Assembly (NCBI RefSeq): GCF_041240605.1
Contig: NZ_CP162487.1
Coordinates: forward strand, 62,001-126,000
Length of the DNA: 64,000 nt
Reading direction: 5' to 3'
Source: Xanthomonas sp. DAR 80977
GTDB lineage: Bacteria; Pseudomonadota; Gammaproteobacteria; Xanthomonadales; Xanthomonadaceae
Made by a program: the position numbers and the translations under genes. This document shows, in pieces, positions 12,499 through 21,608 of this stretch. How positions within the stretch are numbered: the first letter of the stretch is position 1; each line of letters starts with the position of its first letter. Below the pieces are notes generated by a model. The model did not search any database. It worked only from the letters and a program-made list of their open reading frames with translations, and was not told the origin of the DNA.

Positions 12499-14892
12499 AT
12501 GTTGCTGCATCCCCGTCTCTCCGCGTGCCGCCCGGCCGCGCGTTCGCCGCGCCTGTCCGGCGCGCTGGCCCGCAACCGCCTGGCCCAGGCCTGCGCCGGC
12601 CTGCTGCTGGCGTCGATCGCTACCGCGGCGGTCGCGCAGGACACGGCGCCGTCGCTGGCCGGCACCGCGCCGCAGGCCGCGCGCAACGCCACGGGCGATG
12701 CGGCGACCTCGCTGGACACCATCACCGTCACCGCCGAGCACCGCGAGCAGAACCTGCAGGAAGTGCCGGTGTCGGTGGGCGTGGTGCAGGGCGATGCGAT
12801 GCGCAACTACACCGCCGGCGGCGACGACACGCTGCTGGCGCTGTCCGGCCGCGTGCCCAGCTTCTACGCCGAGACCACCACCGGGCGCATCTTCCCGCGC
12901 TTCTACATCCGTGGCCTGGGCAACATCGACTTCTACCTCGGCGCTTCGCAGCCGGTGTCGATCATCCAGGACGACGTGGTGCTGGAGCACGTGGTGCTGA
13001 AGTCCAACCCGGTCTACGACCTGGACCAGGTGGAAGTGCTGCGCGGCCCGCAGGGCTCGCTGTTCGGCCGCAACACCACCGCCGGCATCGTCAAGTTCGA
13101 CAGCATCAAGCCCAGCGAGGACTACAGCGGCCGGCTCAGCGCCAGCTATGGCAGCTACGGCACCACCTCGCTCGACGGCGGTTTCGGCGGGCCGATCAAC
13201 GACGTGCTGTCGTTCCGCCTGTCGGCGCTGTACCAGCACCGCGACGACTGGGTGGACAACACCTACAGCGGCCCCAGCGCCGACGGCACGGTGACGCCGA
13301 AGAAGGACGCGATGGGCGGCTACGACGACCGCAACGCGCGCCTGCAGCTGCTGCTCAAGCCGAGCGAGAACTTCTCGCTGCTGGCCTCGGCGCATACCCG
13401 CGACTACGACGGCACCTCCACGCTGTTCCTGCGCAATGCCGTCACCAAGGGTTCCAACAAGGTGGACGTGCCGCGCGACCAGGTGGCCTACGACGAGGCG
13501 CACGACAACCCGCAGGCGTACAAGACCCACGGCGGCTCGCTCAAGGCGGTGTACGACTTCGGCGGCGTGTCGCTGACCTCGATCAGCGCCTACGAGACCA
13601 CCTCCGGGTACAGCCGCGGCGACACCGACGGCGGCGCGGCGGCGAACTACCCGGTCAACGGCGTGGCCAACGGCTACGGCCAGTCGATGGGCCAGGTGCG
13701 CGACCTGGACCAGTACACGCAGGAGCTGCGCCTGGCCAGCGAAGGCGACGCGGCGCTGCAGTGGCAGGCCGGCGCGTTCTACTTCGACGGCAAGGACACC
13801 ACCGACTTCTACCAGCGCGCCTACTTCCTGCAGACCGCCGCGCGCAATCCGAACAACTGGGTGCGCCTGCGCAACAGCAACACCTCGTGGGCCGGTTTCG
13901 GCCAGCTGACCTACAAGGCCACCGACGCGCTGACCCTGACCGCGGGCGTGCGCCAGACCCGCGACAGCAAGGAAACCAGGCTGCTCAAGACCGCCGACAC
14001 CGCCGCCGGCGTGGTCACCTACCGCGGCCGCCGCGACGTGCGCATGGCCGACACCCAGCCGAGCTGGGATTTCAGCGCGATGTACGCGATCGACGACAAC
14101 GTCAGCGTGTATGCGAAGGTGGCCCGCGGCTTCCGCGGCCCGACCATCCAGGGCCGCTCGGCGGTGTTCAACTCCGACTTCACCACCGCCGACTCGGAGA
14201 CCATCCTGTCCTGGGAAGCGGGCATCAAGAGCAGCCTGTTCGACAACCGGCTGCGCCTGAACGTCACCGGCTTCACCTACACGGTCGACGACATCCAGCT
14301 CAACGGCAACGACTCCAACGGCAACGGCGTGCTGTTCAACGCCGACAAGGCCAAGGCCTACGGCCTGGAAGCCGACCTGGACTGGCGCCCGATCCCGAAC
14401 CTGTCGCTGAGCGCCGGCCTGAGCCTGCTGCACAGCGAGATCCAGGACAAGCGCGTGTACGCGCAGGTGTGCGCGCTGAACGGCGTGGTGGTGTGCACGG
14501 TGGAAGACCCGACGATCAAGGTCGGCGCCAACACCTTCGCCCAGATCGACGGCAATCCGCTGCCGAACGCGCCGACCTACAACGTGAACCTGGCCGCGCG
14601 CTACGACATCCCGGTCGCCGACGGCGGCGCGTTCTTCGTCGCCACCGACTGGAACAAGCAGGGCAAGACCAACTTCGTGCTGTACGACTCGGTGGAGTTC
14701 ACCTCCAAGGGCAACTTCGAGGGCGGGCTGAAGCTGGGCTACAGCGGCGACTACGGCGCCTGGGAAGTGGCGGCGTTCGCGCGCAACATCACCAACGAGA
14801 AGAACCTCAAGGGCGTGATCGAGAACTACATGGCGGCGGTGTACAACGAGCCGCGCATCGTCGGTCTGTCGGTCGACGTGCACTGGCATTGA
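12499..14892 (+). CDS. TonB-dependent receptor
   Basis: A 797-residue outer-membrane receptor. ATG 12499 has AAAAGGA 8 nt upstream; the longer ORF to 12340 lacks a ribosome binding site and begins in non-coding sequence. A signal peptide precedes a TonB-box-like LDTITVTA and the plug (LQEVPVSVGVV, FYIRGLGN, VEVLRGPQGSLFGRNTTAG). The rest has the alternating pattern of a 22-strand barrel and ends in an aromatic residue followed by His (VHWH), slightly unusual for the final strand. The FGRNTTAG plug is typical of iron-complex or unknown-ligand receptors. It stands alone with no partner genes in its direction. Confidence 0.9.
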   Translation: MLLHPRLSACRPAARSPRLSGALARNRLAQACAGLLLASIATAAVAQDTAPSLAGTAPQAARNATGDAATSLDTITVTAEHREQNLQEVPVSVGVVQGDAMRNYTAGGDDTLLALSGRVPSFYAETTTGRIFPRFYIRGLGNIDFYLGASQPVSIIQDDVVLEHVVLKSNPVYDLDQVEVLRGPQGSLFGRNTTAGIVKFDSIKPSEDYSGRLSASYGSYGTTSLDGGFGGPINDVLSFRLSALYQHRDDWVDNTYSGPSADGTVTPKKDAMGGYDDRNARLQLLLKPSENFSLLASAHTRDYDGTSTLFLRNAVTKGSNKVDVPRDQVAYDEAHDNPQAYKTHGGSLKAVYDFGGVSLTSISAYETTSGYSRGDTDGGAAANYPVNGVANGYGQSMGQVRDLDQYTQELRLASEGDAALQWQAGAFYFDGKDTTDFYQRAYFLQTAARNPNNWVRLRNSNTSWAGFGQLTYKATDALTLTAGVRQTRDSKETRLLKTADTAAGVVTYRGRRDVRMADTQPSWDFSAMYAIDDNVSVYAKVARGFRGPTIQGRSAVFNSDFTTADSETILSWEAGIKSSLFDNRLRLNVTGFTYTVDDIQLNGNDSNGNGVLFNADKAKAYGLEADLDWRPIPNLSLSAGLSLLHSEIQDKRVYAQVCALNGVVVCTVEDPTIKVGANTFAQIDGNPLPNAPTYNVNLAARYDIPVADGGAFFVATDWNKQGKTNFVLYDSVEFTSKGNFEGGLKLGYSGDYGAWEVAAFARNITNEKNLKGVIENYMAAVYNEPRIVGLSVDVHWH

Positions 14893-15140
14893 TCGCCTCG
14901 CGTTGAGGTTTCCGCGCAGGCTTCGGCAGGAGCCTGTTGGCGCCAAGTAGCGGTCAGCCGCGCGGAATTCCAGTCCCACCACAGCTGGTTGTGGCCAGGG
15001 TCTGCCGCTGACAGCCACCCCCAACTCTTCCTGTAGCCGCCGTCTTCACGCTCTGTTAAAGTCCGCGCCCAGCGCTGCCGGGTCCGGCAGCCAGGCACAG
15101 CCGTCGCCATGCCTCCGTCCGATCTTCTTTCCACGGAGCG

Positions 15141-17429
15141 ATGCGCGTGCGCGTCCACTTGTTGCCGTTGTCTGTTTCCATTGCCGCCGTCCTGGCCTTG
15201 CATGCTCCAGCGCCTGCGCTGGCCGACGAGGCGGACGCGACCGATCCCACCACCCTGGACCGCATCGTCGTCACCGGCGAGAAGCGCGCGCGCACCCTGC
15301 AGGACACCACCAGCAGCGTGGCGGTGACCACCCAGGCGCGGATCGAGCAGGAGAACCTGCAGAACCTCTACGAGGTGCTCAACCGCACCGCCAACGTGGC
15401 GCAGACCTACGGCGACACCGGCTTCACCATCCGCGGCATCCGCGAGATCGACGGCGGCGGCGATGCGCCGCTGGCCACGGTCTACCTCGACGGCGCGGCG
15501 CTGCCGCAGAACGCGATCAGCTCGGCGCCGCTGAGCCTGTGGGACCTGCAGCAGGTGGAGATCCTGCGCGGGCCGCAGTCCACGCTGCAGGGCGAGAACG
15601 CGCTGGCCGGCGCGGTGATCCTGCGCACCGCCGAGCCGACCATGGACTGGGAGGGCAAGGTGCGGGTGCTGGCCTCCGATCCGTCCGACCGCACCCTGGC
15701 CGCGGCGTTCGGCGGTCCGCTGGTCGCCGACGAACTGGCGTTCCGCGCCTCGGTCGAGCAGCGCAGCTTCGACGGCTACAGCTGGAACGACACGCGCCAG
15801 GCCTCCGACGATGCGCAGCACGCGCTGACCTACCGCGGCAAGCTGCTGTGGACGCCGTCGGCGATCGAGGGGCTGAAGGTCCAGCTCGGCTACACCAAGG
15901 CGCATCGCAACGGGCCGTACCTGTACGTGTACGTGCCCACCGACGAGGCGGACTACTTCAAGCGCCGCACCAACCACGACAACACCCCGAACCGCAGCCA
16001 GACCGACAGCGACATCGCCACCCTCAACGTCGATTACGCGATCGATGCGGCCTGGTCGCTGTCGGCGGTGACGGCGTGGAACGAGGTGGACATGGACAGC
16101 ATCTGGGACGGCGACCGCAGCGCCGCCCAGGTCGCCTACGCCAGGCGCCTGGCCACCACCCGTACCGCCTCGCAGGAAGTGCGCCTGAACTACGACGGCC
16201 AGGCCGTGGACGGCCTGTTCGGGCTGTACTGGGCCAAGCACGACACCCAGAACGACGTGGTCAACCGCCTCGACGTGAATACCCCGCTCGCCACCATCAC
16301 CCGCCTGCTGACCGGCGCCGGCTTCCCGGCCGCCAACGCCGCGGCGATCTCGGCCGCGTACGGCCGGGCGTTGCCGGTGATCCCGGTGCTGTACGTCAGC
16401 GATGCGCCGACCACCTCGGAGAACCGCGCGCTGTTCGCCGACGGGCAATGGCATGTGGGCGGCGGCTTCTCGCTGATCGGCGGCGTGCGCTACGACCGCC
16501 AGCGCTACGAGATGGCCTCCAGCACCACCGCGACCTTCGTTGGCACCTATCCGAACGCCGCCAGCTTCGCCAGCCCCGGTACCGCCTTGTACCAGGCGAT
16601 CAACGCGATCAACGCGGGCGTGGCCGGCATCGTCGATGCGGCCAGCGGCGAGGTGCCGGACAACCAGCGCGACTTCAGCGCGTTCCTGCCCAAGCTCGGC
16701 GCGCGCTACGAATGGAGCCCGGACCTGGCCGCGAGCCTGGTGGTGCAGCGCGGCTACCGCTCCGGCGGCTCCAGCTTCAACACCGCGCGCAGCCAGGCCT
16801 TCGCCTACGACCCGGAATACACCTGGAACTACGAGGCCTCGCTGCGTTCGCAGTGGCTGGACGGGCGCCTGAGCGTCAACGCCAACGCCTACTACATCGA
16901 CTGGAAGGACAAGCAGGTGTTCGCCTTCTTCGGCCTCAACGACTACGACTACAACACCGTCAACGCCGGCCGTGCGCACCTGTACGGCTTCGAGCTGGAG
17001 GCCAGCCACCGGCTCGGCGAGGGCTTCGACTGGTATGCGTCGCTGGGCTATTCGCGCACCCGCTTCGACGAGTTCAAGACCGTGGCCGATGCCGAGATCA
17101 CCGACTATTCCGGCCGCGAGTTCGCCTACGCGCCGCGCTGGACCGCGGCCGTCGGCGGCAACTGGCGCTTCGGTGCTGGCTGGGTCGCCAACCTCAACGC
17201 CAACTTCCGCGACAAGGTCTACACCGACATCGGCAGCGATGCGCCGCGGCTGGCCTCGCGCACGCTGCTCAACGCCAAGTTCGGCTACGAGAACCTGGAC
17301 TGGAGCGCGTGGGTGTTCGCCAACAACCTGCTCGACAGGCAGTACATCCAGTACCGCTGGGCGGACCAGCCGATCGCCATCCTCGGCGCGCCGCGCGTGG
17401 TCGGCATCGGCTTCGAGGCGCGCTGGTAA
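15141..17429 (+). CDS. TonB-dependent siderophore-type receptor
   Basis: A 762-residue receptor with signal peptide (LSVSIAAVLALHAPAPALA), a TonB box (LDRIVVTGEK), and plug motifs FTIRGIREIDGGG, VYLDGAALPQN and VEILRGPQSTLQGENALAG. The barrel ends in VVGIGFEARW with terminal Trp. It heads an operon with two small membrane proteins and a PepSY protein, an arrangement found with ferric-siderophore receptors, so iron chelate uptake is the best guess. GAGCG before ATG 15141 is the only ribosome binding site. Confidence 0.9.
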   Translation: MRVRVHLLPLSVSIAAVLALHAPAPALADEADATDPTTLDRIVVTGEKRARTLQDTTSSVAVTTQARIEQENLQNLYEVLNRTANVAQTYGDTGFTIRGIREIDGGGDAPLATVYLDGAALPQNAISSAPLSLWDLQQVEILRGPQSTLQGENALAGAVILRTAEPTMDWEGKVRVLASDPSDRTLAAAFGGPLVADELAFRASVEQRSFDGYSWNDTRQASDDAQHALTYRGKLLWTPSAIEGLKVQLGYTKAHRNGPYLYVYVPTDEADYFKRRTNHDNTPNRSQTDSDIATLNVDYAIDAAWSLSAVTAWNEVDMDSIWDGDRSAAQVAYARRLATTRTASQEVRLNYDGQAVDGLFGLYWAKHDTQNDVVNRLDVNTPLATITRLLTGAGFPAANAAAISAAYGRALPVIPVLYVSDAPTTSENRALFADGQWHVGGGFSLIGGVRYDRQRYEMASSTTATFVGTYPNAASFASPGTALYQAINAINAGVAGIVDAASGEVPDNQRDFSAFLPKLGARYEWSPDLAASLVVQRGYRSGGSSFNTARSQAFAYDPEYTWNYEASLRSQWLDGRLSVNANAYYIDWKDKQVFAFFGLNDYDYNTVNAGRAHLYGFELEASHRLGEGFDWYASLGYSRTRFDEFKTVADAEITDYSGREFAYAPRWTAAVGGNWRFGAGWVANLNANFRDKVYTDIGSDAPRLASRTLLNAKFGYENLDWSAWVFANNLLDRQYIQYRWADQPIAILGAPRVVGIGFEARW

Positions 17430-17435
17430 GCCGCG

Positions 17436-17732
17436 ATGGCCATGCACGCACTGACCACCGCCGCGTACCTGCTCGCCGCGCCGCTGGCGGCGCTGGCGTT
17501 CTACCTGGCCACCGCGCACCAGCGACTGCGTCCGGGCTGGCGCCGGCATGCGCGCGCGTTGCGCGTGGCCGGTGCGGTGTCGAGCGTGCTGGCGCTGGCC
17601 GCGGCGATCGCCGCGCTCGGGGTATGGGCCGGCACGTTCGCGGCGCTGGCCGCGCTGATGCTCGCCGCGGTCGCGTTGCCGTACCTGGATGCCTGGCGGC
17701 AGCTGCGCGGAGGTCGTGCCGATGTGGGCTAG
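17436..17732 (+). CDS. Small inner-membrane protein of the iron-uptake operon (DUF3325-like)
   Basis: A 98-residue protein with three hydrophobic segments (TAAYLLAAPLAALAFYLATA, VAGAVSSVLALAAAIAALGVWAG, FAALAALMLAAVALPYL). The FYLATAHQRLRPGWRRHARALRVAG stretch matches the DUF3325 pattern. It begins 6 bp after the receptor stop and overlaps the next gene by 11 bp, so it is translated from the same transcript. It probably helps the PepSY protein handle the imported iron complex. Confidence 0.7.
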   Translation: MAMHALTTAAYLLAAPLAALAFYLATAHQRLRPGWRRHARALRVAGAVSSVLALAAAIAALGVWAGTFAALAALMLAAVALPYLDAWRQLRGGRADVG

Positions 17733-17994
17733 GTGGCTGGCGGCGATCGTGCTCGGCCTGCCGTTGGCGGTGGGCGTGGTCGGGCTGTGCGTGCTGCTGT
17801 GGCCGGGCGCGCTGCAGGTGCATACGCTGCCGTGGCTGCTGCTGGTGTTCCCGCTGTGGATCGGCGCGATGTCGCTGGCGTTCGTGTTCCGCAGCGGCGC
17901 GCGCGCCTGGCTGTGGCTGGGCGCGGCCACGCTGCTGTGCCACGGTGCGCTGTACGCGTTGAAGGCCGCCGGCCTGGTGCAGGTGACGCCATGA
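17722..17994 (+). CDS. Small inner-membrane protein of the iron-uptake operon
   Basis: A 90-residue protein starting at ATG 17722 with GGAGG upstream. Three hydrophobic segments (LAAIVLGLPLAVGVVGLCVLLW, LPWLLLVFPLWIGAMSLAFVF, AWLWLGAATLLCHGALYALKAAG). It stands where DUF3649-type proteins stand in similar operons, but I cannot confirm that family. It overlaps the genes on both sides (11 bp and 4 bp). Confidence 0.7.
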   Translation: MWARWLAAIVLGLPLAVGVVGLCVLLWPGALQVHTLPWLLLVFPLWIGAMSLAFVFRSGARAWLWLGAATLLCHGALYALKAAGLVQVTP

Positions 17995-19538
17995 AGGCGG
18001 CGACCCTGCGCCAGTTCCTCTCGGCCCACAGCTGGATGGGCCTGCTCGCCGGCATGGCCTTGTTCATCGCCTTCTATGCCGGCGCGATCACCGTGTTCAC
18101 CCACGAGCTCAACGACTGGCCGCGTCCGGCCGCCGCCGCCGCCCCGGCCACGCAGGCCCCGGAACAGGCGGCGCAGGCGCTGGCCGATGCGGTGCTGGCG
18201 CGGCATCCGGCCCTGGCCGAATCGTTCTCGCTGATGCTGCCGGGCGAGCACGGTGCGCAGCCGCGGCTGTATGCGTTCGGGCCGGCGGCGCAGCCGTTCG
18301 GCGGCGCGGTGCAGTTCCAGCGCGATGCCGATGGGCGACTGGTGCAGCTGCCGCAGCGCAGCGGCTTCGCCGATTTCCTGTACGACCTGCATTTCACCGC
18401 CGGGCTGCCGCGCACCTTCGGCACCTACCTGTTCGGCGTGGTCTGCATCCTCTACGGCCTGGCCCTGGTCAGCGGCGTGGTGCTGTACGCGCCGGTGTTC
18501 CTGAAGGACCTGTTCGCGCTGCGCCTGGGACGCAACGTCAAGCGCCTGTGGCAGGACGCGCACAACGCGATCGGCATGCTGTCGCTGCCGTTCCACGTGA
18601 TCTTCGCCTGGTCCGGGGCGGTGTTGACCCTGGGTGTGCTGCTGCTGGCGCCGTTCCAGTACCTGGTGTTCGACGGCAAGCTGATGCAGGTGCTGGAGCC
18701 GGATTTCGAACTGACCCCGCACGTACAGCCGGCGCAGGTGAAGGCGCCGCCGTTGCCGGTGGCGGAACTGCTGGCGCGCGCGCGCGCCGCCAGCCCCGGC
18801 TTCGTGCCGGAGAGCCTGTCCTTCCACGACGCCGGCGACGCCAACGCGCGGGTGGAGATCTACGGCCACCAGTCGCAGCGCCGGCTCAACACGCTCGCCG
18901 GCGTGGCCATGGAAGCGGCCACCGGCAAGGTACTGCGGGTGCTGGCGCCGCAGAGCATGTCGCCGGGCGTGGCCTCGCTGCGCGGGCTGCAGGCGCTGCA
19001 TTTCGCCAACTTCGGCGGCGCGCCGCTGCAGTGGCTGTACTTCCTGCTCGGCCTGGGCGGCGCGTTCCTGTTCTACAGCGGCAACCTGCTATGGGTGGAG
19101 GCGCGGCGCAAGCGGCGCCAGGCGGCGCAGCCATGGCGCACGCATGCGCTGGCGCGGCTCACGGTCGGCGTGTGCCTGGGCTGCGTGGCCGGCGTGTCGG
19201 CGCTGTTCGTCGCCGCGCGCCTGTTGCCGCCGGGGCAGGAGCGCCACGTGTACTACGCCGTGTTCGGGCTAGGCCTGGCCTGGGCGCTGCTGCGTCCTAC
19301 CGCGCGCGGCGCCTACGAACTGCTGCTGGCCTGCGCGGTCCTGACCGCGCTGGTGCCGCTGGCCGCGCTGCGCGGCGCCGGCGGCTGGGAGGCGCCATGG
19401 AGCAGCCCGCTGCTGCTGGCGGTGGATGGCTGCGCGCTGGCCTTGGCCTGGGCGTACTGGCAGATGGCGCGCGCGACCCATCGCCGTGGCCGCAACGGCG
19501 ATCCCAACAGCGTCTGGGCGTTGCCGGCGAAGCCCTGA
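17991..19538 (+). CDS. PepSY-domain transmembrane protein
   Basis: A 515-residue inner-membrane protein. It opens with the PepSY-TM signature (HSWMGLLAGMALFIAFYAGAITVFTHELNDW), has a large periplasmic region, a return helix (RTFGTYLFGVVCILYGLALVSGVVLYAPVF), a second hydrophobic pair near 200, a periplasmic PepSY part and four to five C-terminal helices. ATG 17991 overlaps the previous stop by 4 bp. Relatives reduce or release iron from siderophores at the inner membrane. A GC-rich hairpin (19549-19571) without a T tract follows the gene. Confidence 0.85.
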   Translation: MKAATLRQFLSAHSWMGLLAGMALFIAFYAGAITVFTHELNDWPRPAAAAAPATQAPEQAAQALADAVLARHPALAESFSLMLPGEHGAQPRLYAFGPAAQPFGGAVQFQRDADGRLVQLPQRSGFADFLYDLHFTAGLPRTFGTYLFGVVCILYGLALVSGVVLYAPVFLKDLFALRLGRNVKRLWQDAHNAIGMLSLPFHVIFAWSGAVLTLGVLLLAPFQYLVFDGKLMQVLEPDFELTPHVQPAQVKAPPLPVAELLARARAASPGFVPESLSFHDAGDANARVEIYGHQSQRRLNTLAGVAMEAATGKVLRVLAPQSMSPGVASLRGLQALHFANFGGAPLQWLYFLLGLGGAFLFYSGNLLWVEARRKRRQAAQPWRTHALARLTVGVCLGCVAGVSALFVAARLLPPGQERHVYYAVFGLGLAWALLRPTARGAYELLLACAVLTALVPLAALRGAGGWEAPWSSPLLLAVDGCALALAWAYWQMARATHRRGRNGDPNSVWALPAKP

Positions 19539-19807
19539 GCGCTGCAGCGCGGCGGCCGCTCGGGCCGCCGCGACGACCGGCGGCACGCTCGGCCGTGTGC
19601 CAGCCGCCGCGTGTGCGCGCGCCATGCAGCGGCTGGCGCGCGCTGCGCATCGCACGCATGCCTGGCCGCGAAAAGTGGACAATCGCGCGCCAGTGATTTC
19701 TCATGTACGTGGAAGTCGAAGTCTGCAGCGTTGGCGCTGGGCGTCGCACGGTAATTTTTGTGACCGCCACCACGTTCTGTTCCGCGCTGCCGCGTACAGG
19801 GGATTGC

Positions 19808-20989
19808 ATGCACCAACGCTACGAAGGACCGCCCGACGCTCCGTCCGGCGAGGCCTACGCCAGGCAGTTGCGTAGCGGCTTCGCCGCATTGCGCTTCGAT
19901 CCGCCGCTGGAGCTGGCGTATCGCCGCTATACCGCATCGACGATGGGTTTCGCGCAGCGCGTGGCCGCCTCGCTGGGCGTGCTGATCGCGTTGTTGCTGC
20001 TGGCCTGGGACGCGTTGCATTTCGGCTGGACCGGCAGCACCGGGCTGGTCGGCTACGCGGTGGCGGTGCGCGCGGCCACCTTGCTGGCGCTGCTGTGGGT
20101 GGCGGTGGCGATCCATCGCGCGCAGGCGCACGGGCCGGGCCGGGCGGCGCTGCTGTTGCTGGTCGGCGGCACCGGGCTGGTGCTGTCGAGCATCGGCTAT
20201 CCGCCGCAGGAACTGCGCTATGCCGCCGCGGTGATGACCCTGGTGATTTTCGCCGGCTTCTTCCCGCTGGGCATGGCGCTGTGGCAGAGCGTGGCGGTGG
20301 CGCTGACGCTGTGCGCGATCAGCGCCGCGGCCGCGCACCTGCTGCTGGACGGCAGCGCGCAGGCGGACTACCTGCGGCTGCAATGGCTGCTGTGGACGGC
20401 GGTGCCGATCGGCGCGGCCGGCGGCTACCTGCGCGAGCATTCGCGCCGCGAAGGCTTCCTGCAGCGCCGGGTCCGCGACGACGAGGCCTTGCGCGATGCG
20501 CTCACCGGCCTGGGCGACCGCCGCCGCTTCGACGAACACCTGGCGGTGGCGCTGGCCGAGACGCGGCGCCTGCAGCGCGGGCTGGCGTTGATCCTGGTCG
20601 AACTGGATGGGTACGCCGCCTTCGTGCAGCGCTACGGCCCGCGCGAGGCCGACCGCGCGGTGGTGGACGTGGCCGAGGTGCTGCAATGCCTGCTGCGGCC
20701 GATGGACGTGACCATGCGCATCGACGACGGCCGCTTCGCGCTGGTGCTGTACGACGCCAGCGGCGCGCACCTGCGCCAGGTGGCGCCGGCGCTGCGCGAC
20801 ATGGTCGAACTGTTGGCGATCGCGCATGCCGACATGGCCAACGAACAGCTCGGTGTCAGCGTCGGCGCGCTGCTTGCCGCGCCTGACGACACCGCTGCCA
20901 CGCTGATGCAACGCGCCGAAGCGCTGCTGCAGCGCGCGCGCATCGGCGGCGGCAACCAGGTGGTGCTGGCCGAGGATACGGGCTGGTAG
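19808..20989 (+). CDS. Membrane GGDEF protein with a degenerate active site and intact I-site
   Basis: A 393-residue protein starting at ATG 19808. Six or so hydrophobic helices fill about 50-215. A short linker with LREHSRREGFLQRRVRDDEALRDALTGLGDRRRFDE leads to a C-terminal GGDEF domain (about 233-390). The catalytic GG(D/E)EF is replaced by DDGRF at 306-310, so diguanylate cyclase activity is unlikely. R297-P-M-D300 lies exactly five residues upstream, the position of the RxxD inhibitory site, so c-di-GMP binding may persist. It is more likely a membrane c-di-GMP sensor than an enzyme. It stands alone between convergent or unrelated genes. Confidence 0.8.
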   Translation: MHQRYEGPPDAPSGEAYARQLRSGFAALRFDPPLELAYRRYTASTMGFAQRVAASLGVLIALLLLAWDALHFGWTGSTGLVGYAVAVRAATLLALLWVAVAIHRAQAHGPGRAALLLLVGGTGLVLSSIGYPPQELRYAAAVMTLVIFAGFFPLGMALWQSVAVALTLCAISAAAAHLLLDGSAQADYLRLQWLLWTAVPIGAAGGYLREHSRREGFLQRRVRDDEALRDALTGLGDRRRFDEHLAVALAETRRLQRGLALILVELDGYAAFVQRYGPREADRAVVDVAEVLQCLLRPMDVTMRIDDGRFALVLYDASGAHLRQVAPALRDMVELLAIAHADMANEQLGVSVGALLAAPDDTAATLMQRAEALLQRARIGGGNQVVLAEDTGW

Positions 20990-21049
20990 CCCGGGCCGGC
21001 ACGGCATGTGATGCTAGGGCGCGTGCATAGCCCTTCACCGAGGTGATCG

Positions 21050-21577
21050 ATGGGTCTGGTCAAGCCGTTGCGGGTTCTCGGGCTGTGGCTGGTGATCCCT
21101 GCGGGGGCGATCGTGCAGCTGCAGACGGTGGCCATGATGCTGCACAACTACAAGGCCGTCGGCGCGATGCGCGATCAACTGCAACGCAGCGGGCTCGCCC
21201 AGGTCACCTCCTTGCGCGGGATACCGCAATCCTGCCGGGATGAAGGATTTCTCGACGGCATCAGCTACACCTATGTCGTGGATGTAGCGAAGATTCCCGA
21301 TGCCTATTGGGCCAGCAAGGATGCATGGCAACGACATTGGCACCATGCTCCATTCGGCGACTCGCAGAGTGAAAGCTTCGATCGTCTTGTCGAGTACAAC
21401 AAGCGAGAGTGGGGATGTCCGGAACTTCCTGCGCTGAAATCGCCGCGTTTCGTGGTCACCGTCCTGTACAGCGAAGCGGGCTATCTTGGTCCCAGAACCG
21501 TGTCCTCCAAGGGAGAGGGCTTCATGGCCTACGATACCCGGACGTCCAGGCTCTACTGGGTCTACTCCGGTAACTGA
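21050..21577 (+). CDS. Hypothetical protein with an N-terminal membrane anchor
   Basis: A 175-residue protein. GAGGTGATCG precedes ATG 21050. One hydrophobic segment (LGLWLVIPAGAIVQLQTVAMM) is followed by a soluble domain with CRDEGFLDGISYTYVVDV, a Trp/His-rich patch (YWASKDAWQRHWHHAPFGDS) and a C-terminal ECTV-like strand pair (FVVTVLYSEAG, RLYWVYSGN). Two cysteines could form a disulfide. Not recognised. Confidence 0.55.
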   Translation: MGLVKPLRVLGLWLVIPAGAIVQLQTVAMMLHNYKAVGAMRDQLQRSGLAQVTSLRGIPQSCRDEGFLDGISYTYVVDVAKIPDAYWASKDAWQRHWHHAPFGDSQSESFDRLVEYNKREWGCPELPALKSPRFVVTVLYSEAGYLGPRTVSSKGEGFMAYDTRTSRLYWVYSGN

Positions 21578-21608
21578 CGTGCCGCGCGCTGCGGCTGGTT
21601 GCGCCGCC

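Noticed and set aside
12418..15024. An 868-codon open frame on the minus strand
   Set aside because: Same cause: it mirrors the TonB receptor at 12499 and has no domain.
14826..19001. A 1391-codon open frame on the minus strand
   Set aside because: It is antisense to a TonB receptor and the PepSY operon, both with clear domains. High GC and strong third-position bias open long antisense frames. Its translation is a low-complexity run of R, H, Q, A and G.
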